Assembly: GCA_963969595.1 (NCBI GenBank)
Contig: OZ018408.1
Location: forward strand, 43,897,022 to 43,961,021
From: Neckera pumila
Taxonomy: Eukaryota; Streptophyta; Bryopsida; Hypnales; Neckeraceae
Direction of reading: 5' to 3'
Length of the DNA stretch: 64,000 bases
Part shown: in pieces, positions 36,129-46,449 of the stretch
How positions within the stretch are numbered: position 1 is the stretch's first letter
Layout: each line of letters opens with the position of its first letter
Translations under genes and position numbers: made by a program
Notes under the pieces: model-generated
Databases searched by the model: none
What the model saw: the letters and a program-made list of their open reading frames with translations, nothing else
Told to the model about the DNA's origin: nothing

Positions 36129-38299
36129 TCAGCCAAATGAGGCGAATTCTGGTGGTACACAAATTTTGGGATGCCCCAAGATGAGCTCCGCAGAGGCAGG
36201 TTGAATGCCTATCCTCTGATAAAAATAAAATCCCACAAGAACAGACCAATTTCCAACAATAAAAGATATTGATCCTGAAGGCCCCGCCAAGGAAACACCT
36301 CATCTAACAAGGATGCCTCCCACAAACAACTCTGAAGATACGAACACACATGTACATGAATCAAAATTTGAAAAAGCTCCTCTCTTGCCCAAATGTCAGA
36401 TCCGCTAGGAAATTCCATGCAGACATTCTGGACGCTGCGAAAATCATACGAAAGTGAAGAAACTGTGTCGCTCACCTTTGTCGAGCGAAGCCAGAAGCTC
36501 TTTGCAATTGGCGGGAACGAGATCCTCTTTCTCCTTCTCCTTCTCCTTCTCTTTCTCTTTCTCCTTCTCGCCGAAACGGGGATGCCAATTTCCGAGGCTC
36601 TGACCCGCGCTGGTCAGAAAGTTCTCAGGCAAGTCCATTTCAAAAGGCAAGTCCATTTCAAAGCTTGCAATGAAGGATGTCGAAAGATCGACGCCCTCAA
36701 AAAAGCTGGTCATGGTGCTGTCAAATTGAAATACAGAAGCTGGATCCACAGTACCCGTCGGAGCTAACGCCTGGATGGCCTCCTCACTCAGACTGTCGAC
36801 TTCCATAGGGGTCACATTTTCTTCTCCACCATCGTCAGCTATGACAGAATGAGTGTGCACCGCCACAGGGACGAGGCTGCCATACTGGGAGGGATTCACA
36901 GTACCCGTCGAAGGTAAAGCCTGGTTAGCCTCCTCACTCGGTGTATCAGCTTCCATAGTCATCCCGTTTTCATCGTCAGTGTCCTCGAGATTTGCCTCAA
37001 GAAGAGGTTGCCTCGCTTGACGGGGACTTGCACGCACGATATTGAGAATCCGAACTACTTCGGGGTCCTTGACCATTTCGAGGATGAGCTTTTGGGCCCG
37101 CTCCTTGAAGTCCCTTCGCTGGCCACGTAGTGCAGAGCCCTTGGCAATCTTGGCCACATACGCTGCGCACTGCTCCCTCGTCGTAAGCTCCTCCCCGGTG
37201 CTAAGGCGCAGAGGAAGGTAGTCGAACTTGATGTGAGGGAGGTGGACGGGGGAACGCCCAGTGAGGTGGCGCGCAGCATCGGCGTTGAACTGGGCGGCTT
37301 CAAAATCCTCACTGTTGATCCATAACTTGTTACAGTCCGTCCACTTAGGAACACGAATTTCAACGGGTGTCCCTTTGTAGTTCTCCCGGGGCATAATCCC
37401 ACCGGTCTTCTTCCTTCCACCACTGCACGGAGCACCATGTTCAAAATTTATCACCACGTTCAAAATCTAGCTCAAATCAAAACATGCCGCGACACATACC
37501 GAGGTGCCGATCTAGGAAGACAACAAACGCATCCGAACCTCGGGATATCCGCCGAGGGCGAGTAAACCTCACAGCGTGTCAGAAAAATTCAGCTCCATAC
37601 AAGAACAAATCTAGTGCCCGCACACAAGACCACCACCATGCATTCTCGGAGTCTAAGTAACCACGACTCCGGACTCGGGAAGTCCACCCACGGCGAGCAA
37701 ACCTCACAGCGTGTAAGAAATTACAGCTCCATACAAAAACACATGCCGTTTACAAACATACACACGCACAGCGCATGCACAGATGATCACCGCGCATTAT
37801 CAATTACAGAAAGCCAACCCCCGATTCCGAACCTCGGAAACTCCGTCAAAAGCGCAAATCAAGTTAGAAACAATTCAGCTCCATACGAAACCACAACGCT
37901 CTTCGCACAGAAGAAAACATCACGCCAGCATCCCTAGTCCGTCGAGAGTGCGATAACCTCGGGAAGTTCGTCGAGGCCGCGTGAAAACGGCCCGCCCATG
38001 TCCAAAATTGAGCTTTCACAGACCCCAACCCCAAATCCACGACACATCCAGCCCTCGCTCACACAGAAGAAGAAAACATCATCACCGCGCATTCGAACAG
38101 AGAAACCACACCCCAACACCTCGAGAAGGTCCTTCAAGGGCCAGCGGCGATGGAGCTCGTACCTCTGCTGCTGCTGCTGTTGGGGTGGCGACCGCTCGAG
38201 CATTTGGATCCCATAATTGTTCAGAGGAGGGTCACGACACAACGCCAACTTCAGCCTCCGCTTGTTCTCCTCGGCGGGGCGTTCGCCACAGTCAGGCAT
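36129..38299 (-). CDS. AP2/ERF-like protein, copy A, C-terminally truncated, 397 aa
   Basis: Probable nuclear regulator. Inferred exons in coding order are 38299-38163, 37422-36476, 36331-36309 (23-nt microexon) and 36215-36129; a fifth conserved block sits at 35878-35834. Splice borders are GT-AG and phases match copy C. The N-terminus is MPDCGERPAEENKRR followed by a six-Gln run. An AP2-like domain lies at about residues 59-112: NYKG for YRG, VEIRVP, LWIN for WLG, and AAQFNADAARHLTGRSPVHLP for the helix. An Arg/Lys-rich helix follows (RRDFKERAQKLILEMV), then two acidic repeats around SEEAIQALAPTG and a Lys/Glu microsatellite tract. In exon 4 the frame differs from copies B and C, giving a stop after PPEFASFG. 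The downstream motif EEEIWKSIEP is still present in another frame. Either this is a truncated protein or splicing restores the frame. Confidence 0.72.
36524..36572 (-). repeat. Coding microsatellite encoding a Lys-Glu repeat
   Basis: Repeated CTTCTC/TTTCTC hexamers on the plus strand encode alternating Lys-Glu in the copy A AP2/ERF-like protein. Copy C has only EKEKED here and copy B EKKKEN, so the tract has expanded in copy A. Confidence 0.85.
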
Positions 38300-39083
38300 C
38301 TCGAACTCCAAACCAACCACAACTCCAACACTCCCACCCACCACTCGAGCCCTCTCGACTCTGTTTCTGTTTTGGAATGTCACCACACGTCGCAACTAGC
38401 TGAAGGGGAAATTCCCAAGCTACAAACAACCACCAGAACGCCTCCCACTCTCCCCACGCTCAATGAATTTGATCGACGATGCGATAGCCGCAAGCTCTCG
38501 GGAAGCAGAGCGCGTGGACACTCTCGTGGACGCCGGCTTGTCCTCGCAGGGGGTTGTGTGCCATGGCCTGGACAAGACCCATCCAAGCAACTTTCAGAGC
38601 CTCCTCTGGGAACACGGAAACGCACGGCGCAACAAGGAGCTCAACACACCCAAGAATTTCTCTTCCGAGGAGAAGCAAAGAATTGAAGCGCTTGTAGAGA
38701 ACTGAATGGGGATGGCCGCGCGGCGGGGCGGACGGGAACGGAAGGGTAAGGCCGGTTTGAATGAGTCATCAGTCATACTCATCACGGGGCCCCACGCCCC
38801 AGCTGCTGATCGTTCGACGGCCCTGAACGGAGCTGCCGTCACTGGTGATGCGGGCATAGTGGCATACCCAAATCCCAAATGGCCGCCGGTCCGGGGCTCC
38901 GGGCTGGGTTTCCGCGAGCCCCGAATCGTATGCATTTATTGGTCTTGTTGTCATGAATTGGCCTAGCCGGCGACCTATCCTTGTTCCTTTGGTCCTGTAG
39001 GCCAAGCATAAATTGGTCGGCAAGAGGGCTGACGTGTTTTCTTATTTCTTTTCTTAAGGAGTCATCAAGCTCTTACAGTCTTA

Positions 39084-39531
39084 GAGCATCCCCACTCCAA
39101 CTCAACAAGTGGCTCAAACTAGGCAAATGGCCGTGCCCGGCCATAATGAGTGCCCCACGGCATGCACGGCGAGGGCCAAAAAATGGCTGGGCACAGCCAA
39201 ATTTGAAGAGCACCAGCCAAATGAAGAGTCTTGCTTGCGGCTCGGCATGAGTTATTTTAACTTTATTTCCAAGTTTCGAGAGACCTTTTCATTTATTCCC
39301 CAAGTTTCGAGAGACCTTTTCATTTATTCCCCAAGTTTTGAGAGACCTTTTCATTAATGAATGTCTTTCCCCGAGTAGGCATTCATGAGGTAGCACTTGG
39401 GGGCCGTGTAAACCCGGTTTCCCGTGTTCATAACCCGTGTTGCCGTGGGGCACATGGGCCGGGCTTGGTCAAATGACACTCTAAGTTCTCCCTGGCCGTA
39501 CCATTTGGCCGTGCCTAGAGTGGGGATGCTC
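39084..39531. mobile_element. PIF/Harbinger-like MITE, 448 bp
   Basis: Termini GAGCATCCCCACTC and its exact inverted copy are flanked by TTA (39081-39083 and 39532-39534). Copy C lacks the insert: there the flanks run together near 59355-59375. It is the same family as 21790-22250. It contains GC-rich GGCCGTG motifs near both ends and a tandem repeat in the middle. Confidence 0.9.
39269..39356. repeat. Tandem repeat, 31-bp unit, three copies
   Basis: CCAAGTTTCGAGAGACCTTT occurs three times in a row at about 31-bp spacing, the third copy with TTTTGAG. The array lies inside the Harbinger-like MITE. Confidence 0.88.
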
Positions 39532-39799
39532 TTACTACTAAGTTAGTAACATCCAGAGGCATGGATGAAGCATGCGTCCTGCATGAGAAAATCAATATTC
39601 AGTTCAATTGGGGGGCTTTCATGCATCCCATAACTTGTTGATTCCTTCAGATGTGCATCCCAACATTCATCCCAACTAACTGGAGCGATTCTTCCGAGGA
39701 GTTTGGAGCAATTAAGCTGTCTCATCCATTGGGAAAGGAGGAATTTTACAACCATGGGCAGTCCTTTGTGTCAAAATACCACTGATGTTGGAAACTTGG

Positions 39800-39965
39800 G
39801 TGCTCAGCAGAAAAATTGGTCCCGGTAGATTTGGTGCTATGATGGTGCATGTGATAGTAAAGAAGAGATTGTGGTGTCATTTTATCCTATCAAAGTTAGT
39901 ACAGATGTTGACACCAAAGTATCTTAATAGCATTTCAATGCACCATCATGGCACTATACTTGCAA
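39800..39965. repeat. Possible small inverted-repeat insertion in copy A
   Basis: GGTGCTATGATGGTGCAT (about 39831) is inverted at about 39939-39957 as ATGCACCATCATGGCACT, with two or three mismatches. Copy C has no matching sequence between GAAACTTGGGTG and TTTTTAGGTCCC. The exact borders and target duplication are not clear. Confidence 0.45.
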
Positions 39966-40162
39966 GCCTTGAAGTTCCTGATGCGGTTGGGCTCACTCAG
40001 CCAACAGTGAGACTGTGAGGGCTCTTTTTTGGTCCCATGACTGAGGTGATGACTCAGTGGCCATGAAAACACATGAAAAAAACGGGAATGCCTCTCATCT
40101 GTTTGTCTTTGTCACTAGTATCAAGGGGGGCTACACCAACCCTAAACTTTTGAAGATAATTA

Positions 40163-40265
40163 CACAAAATAGTGAAATTAGGTTGCCCCACACTAATTTC
40201 TCATATCTAACACTTTCAGACATGGTCAACTATAGTCTGGGGCAACCTAATTTCAATATTTTGTG
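40163..40265. mobile_element. TA-flanked MITE, 103 bp
   Basis: The arms start CACAAAATAGTGAAATTAGG and are inverted at the right end. TA flanks both ends (40161-40162 and 40266-40267). Copy C lacks the insert (about 60650-60668). The same family as 40808-41020, whose arms start CACTAAATAGTGCAATTAGG. Confidence 0.8.
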
Positions 40266-40418
40266 TAGTGAATTGCACACAATTTAGTTGTACTTTTGTG
40301 GGTACTTTTGTATGAGCAGAGTGGTACATCTGTCCCCTGCTTGAATGGGTTTGAAAGCGACATTTGGAAAATGGATGGACAGGTTGATTTGGGATATGCT
40401 TGTGATTTTTTACTGGTA

Positions 40419-40612
40419 CAGTAGAACCTCCCTAAGTTGATAAGCTAATAAATCTTTGTAAGGTAATTTTGTCAGACCGGTCCTGGACTTGTCCCCATAA
40501 CAAAAATTATAACTAAAAACGACCTTCTATAAGTTAATAAACCTCCCTGTTGTAATCTTGTCAAACCATTTGAAATCGGTCCGGGATTGATTAGTTTAGA
40601 GATGTTCTACTA
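40419..40612. mobile_element. Tc1/mariner-like MITE, 194 bp
   Basis: The left end CAGTAGAACCTCCCTAA and right end GATGTTCTACTA are flanked by TA (40417-40418 and 40613-40614). Copy C lacks the insert. It is related to 49758-49946, which has CAGTAGAACTCC ends. Confidence 0.75.
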
Positions 40613-40807
40613 TACAGTGGAGCCACCGCAGAGTAGGGTTTTGATGAGTGGATTTGATGAGTGGGGCTTTACTTCTCCTCCTCTGCCCCACAATTGTTGT
40701 GCCAACCACTAGCACCAAATATGTAATGGATGCCAGATATGTAATGCAAAAGGTTTTGATGGTTTTAAAATTAAACTCAAAAAGTTTACTTAATTCATTG
40801 AGAACTA

Positions 40808-41020
40808 CACTAAATAGTGCAATTAGGTTGCCTTAACAATTAGGTTGCCTTACCTCAGGTAAATTGTCTCATGACTGGACCGGGCCTTGAACTAGTGCAC
40901 TAATCCTTGTCATACGCATGGCTTTGGATTGAATGCATCATTATACAATAGCACTAAATATTTCTATAGTGTGGATTATTGAGGTATTAGTGTGAGGCAA
41001 CCTAATTGCACTATTTAGTG
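40808..41020. mobile_element. TA-flanked MITE, 213 bp
   Basis: Inverted arms CACTAAATAGTGCAATTAGG are perfect over about 27 bp and flanked by TA (40806-40807 and 41021-41022). The interior is unrelated between family members, as expected for MITEs. No coding capacity. Confidence 0.82.
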
Positions 41021-41046
41021 TAGATCACATTGTTTCAAAGGCATTT

Positions 41047-41700
41047 CCAACTTAGTTTGTATTTTTGAGCTAATAGAGAAGCTCACTATATACACATAGG
41101 GAGATAGGAGGTAGAACAATCAATGTGGGATAAATAAATTAGATATAGTAGGAGCTCCACTACTCATAGTTTATTCAAAAGTAGGAATTGTGTTCAAAGT
41201 AGAATTTTAGACCTCATTTAGGCATAGTAGAATAATTTTTTCCAGAAAACTTTTAACCAATAAAAGTTGGAGAATCAAGTTAAATTTCATCCACAAAAAT
41301 CTATTTGGGATTTTGAGTCTCCAATCAAAAGTTATGGACAAATTTCAGAGTGAGGTTGGAAGGGAGTTTTTTGACATCTTCAGACATTCTCTCTGAAATT
41401 TGTCCATAACTTTTGATTGGAGACTTGAAATCTCAAACGGTTTTTTTGGAGATGAAGTTTAACTTGATTCTCTAACTTTTTTTAGTTCAAAGTTTTTAGG
41501 AAAAAGTTAATCTACTAATGTATGCCTAAATGTTGTCTAAAACCCTATTGTTAACACAATTCCTATTTTCAAAAAAACTATGAGGTAGAGCTCCTACTAT
41601 ATCTAATTTACTTATCCTACATTGTTTGTTCTACCTCCTACCATCCCATGTGTATATAGTAAGCTACTCTTCTCGCTCAAAATTCAACAAAAGTTGAAAA
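41047..41700. mobile_element. Long inverted repeat (foldback-type element), about 650 bp
   Basis: Two arms of about 300 bp face each other around a spacer near 41350-41390. Paired blocks include ACTATATACACAT/ATGTGTATATAGT, GGAGGTAGAACAA/TTGTTCTACCTCC, TAGATATAGTAGGAGCTC and its inverse, and CAAATTTCAGAG/CTCTGAAATTTG. The arms have diverged by small indels. Copy C has nothing corresponding. No transposase frame and no clear target duplication. Confidence 0.82.
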
Positions 41701-42474
41701 TATTTCTATTCCAATTTTAATAGACACAAGGAAAGGAATCTTTCTTGTTTTGTCTTTTATACAAATGAAGGGAATTTCATGGCAATTATATTTTTTTATT
41801 TACATTCGAGCGCCGGTTGGGGGCGTTAGTGCCTCAAAGTCAGGGAAAAATTGGAGTCAAACCCCATAGTGAGGCATGCTAGGGACTCCCCATTTGCCAG
41901 TCTGTTCTTCAAAACTTGTAAGTGGCTAGGCATTTCTGGCAAGTCCGCGTACCTGCAGTGGGAAAAATATTTGGCCAGACTTACCAAGTTGTTGTCTCCG
42001 TGTCACTTGAAAAGCTGCAATGGCGATGCCCTAAGCTTATAATTTAGGAAAAAAGCCTCTACAACTTCCCAAAGGTGACAGCACATCCCATCATGGCGTA
42101 TTGATATGGACATTTAGATCTTGACTAGTTTTGTAGTTTTCAATAAGGTAGTCTGCTCTAAAAGTGAGCGGGCTCTAATAGCAAACATGGTACAAAGGTA
42201 CATTTTGCTTTTTTCAATGTACTAGCAGTGTACATTTCAGGATGTGGTTGGATTTAGTGACCACTGTGTTTCAACTTCAGAAATTGGTAACTAACTCCAC
42301 AAAGGTCCAAAAAATATGAAACGACTTGGGGTAGATGCCATTTCCATTTTTCTTCCTATAAAAATTTATTGAATATTATTTCAAGGAGTTTAGCTTCCCC
42401 AAAAGTCTATCAGCTCTTAAATGGTCGGTTTAAGAGCAGACTACTTTACATTACTATAGTTCAAAGTAGTGGGG

Positions 42475-42710
42475 TGATTTTCATTTTGGACAAGGAGCCA
42501 ATTGCTTCTTCAACACTCATGTGATACTTGGTGATATTTACAATATCTTTTTATGAAAACTAGCTAATACCTAGGTAAAATTTGGTTACTTGTTTTAAAT
42601 TACAGTAATCATCTATGTATTTTGACCCCCAAAAATGAAGTTTTTTTACAAAAAATATGCAACATCTTTTTACTATAGCGATTGGCAAAAAATTGTGCAT
42701 TAAATAAACA
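42475..42710 (+). repeat. Repeat also inserted in pseudogene B
   Basis: This stretch (ACTCATGTGATACTTGGTGA onward, ending GGCAAAAAATTGTGCA) is repeated in the same orientation at about 51425-51630, inside the copy B pseudogene. It defines a mobile or copied segment of about 200-235 bp. No terminal repeats are obvious. Confidence 0.75.
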
Positions 42711-43667
42711 TTGGTTTAGAAGGGTCTTTTGGTACAATTTTTATTTAATGTTTATCTAGAACTGCAGTGTTTTTTTTGCTGATTCTGTTTTGGTGATATG
42801 AAATTGGGCCTCATCTGAACTATGTTTGAATCATATTTTTTGCAGTACAATCAATTGAATTGGTCATTCTAGAACCATGAATCTTTGGTACTCAATTTTG
42901 AGTTCTGTAGCTTTGGATCCTAGCAACTTAGGCAACCCTTCACCTTATATTTAATTAAATAGTTAGATAGTCCAAAACTATATATTAATATTGGAAAATT
43001 TTAAAATATACTTAAAATAAGTTAGGCATTCATCCAAGTTATTCTTACAATTTTTGGATGGTTGTTGCTTCTTTCATTTCAGATGGCGGCATTTACCTAA
43101 ATCCTTATCTTGACCTCCAAGTCCTATATTCACTACCTTGTGTGTCAAAGTTTTGTTAAGTATTAGTGTTTGTTGCCTATAAAAGATATTTTTTGTTTGT
43201 GTGAGATTGTGCTTTATTGTGGAAATATCCAAAAGCGTCAATATAAGCAATTCAGTATAGTTGGAGGCACCTTTTCCTAAAAATAATATTTTTGTAGTAT
43301 TAGCAAGTAAAAATCATGAATATTAAAAAAAAAAATAGATTTTTTGGATGTGGTATGTAATTTCTATGATTTTTCAAAGTGGCGGCTCCCTAGACCACCA
43401 AAACTGTCACACAGATAGACCCTAAATTGAAATTTGCAAAAAGAAATAGTCAACAAATCAAAGTTAAATATGTGTCCTTCAAATATGCTGAATTCCTTAT
43501 TTTTACAATTGAATAAGATCCACTGACAAAGCTAGTCAATTTGAATCATTCTATAAATCCTTGATTGTTTAGAGTTAAGTAGTAGTGATCCCTAGACCCT
43601 AATTATGACGATACTTATGAATGTTAAGTAGCAGAGAATTCTTGAATCTACAGCCTACTATTCATGA

Positions 43668-43824
43668 CATAACATTCAGTAGCTCTACAGTGATGGTGTG
43701 GTATATTCCACACCCCAACAGTGTTTCATTAGTAGTTATTGATGAATTAGACAGGTGGAGGATATAGAGACACACCATCACTGTAGAACCAAGGCAACAT
43801 CAACACAAGCTACTGAATGTTATG
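43668..43824. mobile_element. Inverted-repeat MITE, 157 bp
   Basis: Ends CATAACATTCAGTAGCT and the inverted copy are perfect over 17 bp. An inner inverted pair, CTACAGTGATGGTGTG, is also present. Copy C lacks the insert (about 61335-61365). I could not assign a clean target duplication. Confidence 0.72.
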
Positions 43825-44660
43825 GAGCAATTCAAAGTTAGCACATCAAATTTTACACATGTAAAAATGGCTTTTTGTGAGTGATGAGTAGTGGGTATTG
43901 TTCACATTCTCTCATATGGGTTCCATACTAAGAGGATGCCAGTATTGTCAGCCTCTGCAGGGCACGACCAAAAATGTATCTCTTCTAATGGGCGTCATGC
44001 TTTGGAACAGAGATTTGATGAAGGGTGAGGCAGTTCTTGTGACTCTGACTCAGGTTGATGTATCGGCGAATGCTGAAATGTAAAGAATATGAACTCATTC
44101 CTAGGCTTGAATTTGATGAAGAAATTGCATTACAAATGTCTTACACTGAATTAAGCTGCATGCCTTTTGGATCGAATCAAAAAGTGGGTGTTGCACTAGC
44201 TTTTGCAAGTAAACAATTCAGGGCTCCGTTCACAGTGAACAATCTCACAGCCGTTTGTGTTGTAATTGAGCTTCTGCAATTGCTATGAATCTCTTGTCAT
44301 CACGTACATTCCTTTCCTACTGCTTAGAATTCAATGACATGTGCTCTTCTACTTGGCGTGATGATAATACCATTCGAAGTGCTTGTCTTGCTTTTCTCGT
44401 TACAACCCACCCAGTGGTTGAAACTTCATTGATAGAAGTTTTGGGTCCACATGACCCCTTCTGAATCATGTTGACAATGTGCAAATTTTACTAGCTGTAA
44501 TCATGTAACGCACATGCTGTCTATCACAAAAATTTGGGGAGGACTTTGTAATGAAACTTCTGATTAACCTCTTTGTAATTGATTGATGAAAAAGTTGTTA
44601 TCTGATGAGGGAATGATTTGTCATTTGCTGAAAGAAGATGTGTTGGGTTCTTGAGCAGTT

Positions 44661-46449
44661 TTGCGACAACAGCTGCTATGCTTAAGTTTCCAGGTGTTTG
44701 GATCTTCATATGTATTCAGCAACAATGTCATGGGTGACCGTCAGTGTATACTTCATCACTTCACTAGTAGAAATCCCTCCAAAAGGTTTTCTAGAAACCT
44801 AGCTGTGTTAAACTCTTTCCATTTTACTCTGTTTCTAATGTAGTCTCTAGCAATTGTAACTTGGTTTTCTAGAATACCTCTTATGAGTTTTCTTCTAGTG
44901 CTGGTACTTTACACTGCAGATGTTGAATGTTCTAATTATTCTACCTTTTCTTTCACTTCCGTCACATGGCAACTCCCTACCGGTTAGGGAATATTGAATG
45001 TCCATCCTGTCATTGTGCAAGTTGCAATTGTTGGACATACAATCCTCTAAGGTAGACAAGTCTATTACCACCCTGATTTGGAATCTGAGTATCTTGGGGC
45101 CAATTTCAAGAGGGGCACATATTTTTCAGAGGTGTGCACTTGTTTCATGAATCAAACCCAAGTGGAGTTATAATTTTTCAATTAAAATTGTAATTTCTAT
45201 GAATTTTTGAAGTGGTTTGCCCTGAAATTACAAAATCGCCCATAGAGCAGGGTTAAAAACTTCCTTATCATGTGGCACTTAAGTTCCCACCAATGAAGGA
45301 TTGACACGTTATCTCTTTTGGCATTGATGCATTGAAATTGTTAGAAAAATGAATGGATTTGGATTTTGCAATGAATGGAATTGGGGCCAAAAATAGCGGG
45401 AAACAGAATTGAGCTGAAAAATGCACGGATTTGGATTTTGCAATGAATGGAATTGGGGCCAAAAATAGGGAAACAGAATTGAGTAGTGAACAATGAAGTT
45501 ATGACTAAGGAGGTTAAATAATTACTTAGGGGTCCTTTTGTTAATCCATGTCAAGATCAAAAAATAACTTTTTTTGTTAAAAAAATGCCCCTTTTAAAAA
45601 TGACTTTAATAGAAAAGTAAAGTAAAAACTTCAAAAATCACTATAATTAGAGCTTAACATTATGAACTTGAAGGAAAATTCCCCTGTGAAAATTACAAAT
45701 ACTGAATCAACTGAATCAATTTCAAAAGGATTTTTTACTTTTTGGCTATAAATTTTATTGGATAATATTGCTTTGTATGCTAGTTGATCTAACAATATGG
45801 ACATGATATATGTATCATCTTTTACAACTACTATTTAGAGGTCATCCTTACATTAATATTCTAAGTTGCATTTTATAATGCATCTTTACAATTTGGAAAA
45901 TTTGGACTATTCATGGGTTCCTAAAGAATTGAAGATGGAAAAAAATGTTTTTTCATCCCAAATTATTCTAAAGAATCTTCTAGAAACCAATTTCAAGAAA
46001 AGATGCCGTATATTATCTCCTTGTGATATTTTTTGTGTTTCCTACATAAGAAAATGGCAAATTCATGAATCACTATATAGTATTTTGATGTTCTAAACTA
46101 TGAAATACATTTGTGGAGAAGTTTTTACTTTTTAAAAGCATATTTTGCATTTGACATTATTTCTTTCATTTTTTATTTCTTTCATTTTTTAGTAATTTCA
46201 AATTTTTACAGAAAGTCTGAAAATTTTTTAAATAATACAAGACATGTAATTAAATCTCTGAATGGAAACATACATAGAGAAATTCTTGCTTTTTAAAAGC
46301 ATGTTTTTTATTTCACAATCATTCATTTTTTTCATTTTTTACTCAAAAAATTCATAATAATTTCAATTGTCACAAAAAGAGTGAAAATTTTATAAACCTA
46401 TAGAACAAATGTATTTACATCTCTAAATGGAAACATACGTATATGGTCA
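44661..46449. other. Intergenic repeat-rich DNA
   Basis: Holds the second copy of the dispersed repeat of 5540-5762 (here 45046-45260), a recent tandem duplication (45345-45481), and a copy of the repeat family that also precedes duplication copies A and C. No gene is seen. Confidence 0.6.
45345..45481. repeat. Tandem duplication, about 72-bp unit, two copies
   Basis: GGATTTGGATTTTGCAATGA begins the core of both units, which continue through GGAATTGGGGCCAAAAATAG and AAACAGAATTGAG. The units differ by a few bases. Confidence 0.88.

Larger units (their letters stand above)
34540..44660. repeat. Segmental duplication, copy A
   Basis: Collinear with copy C (54840-62060) apart from insertions. 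Matching landmarks are AACATCTTTCAAACATTC (34563) with the 54861 region, the AP2/ERF-like genes, GATGACTCAGTGG (about 40047) with the 60552 region, GAAATTGGGCCTCATCTGAAC (about 42800) with the 60988 region, and CAAAAATTTGGGGA (about 44526) with 61979. The extra length of copy A comes mainly from MITEs and an inverted-repeat element. The outer, gene-free half (about 40-44.6 kb) contains a conserved stretch (about 44030-44420 against 61490-61860) with no frame kept between copies. Confidence 0.85.

Noticed and set aside
38463..38705. Plus-strand frame opposite the promoter of the copy A gene (starting MNLIDDAIAASSREAERV)
   Set aside because: The copy C counterpart (about 58690 onward) is frameshifted after THQ and has a different C-terminus. 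Conservation follows from the recent duplication, not from coding constraint; it is more likely leader or promoter DNA.
39269..39356. Three regularly spaced repeats as a CRISPR-like array
   Set aside because: The units abut without unique spacers, lie inside a plant MITE, and the genome is eukaryotic.
44055..44288. Plus-strand frame in copy A with KEYELIPRLEFDEEIALQMSY
   Set aside because: The corresponding copy C sequence (about 61550-61740) has stops and indels in this frame, so no shared protein is kept.
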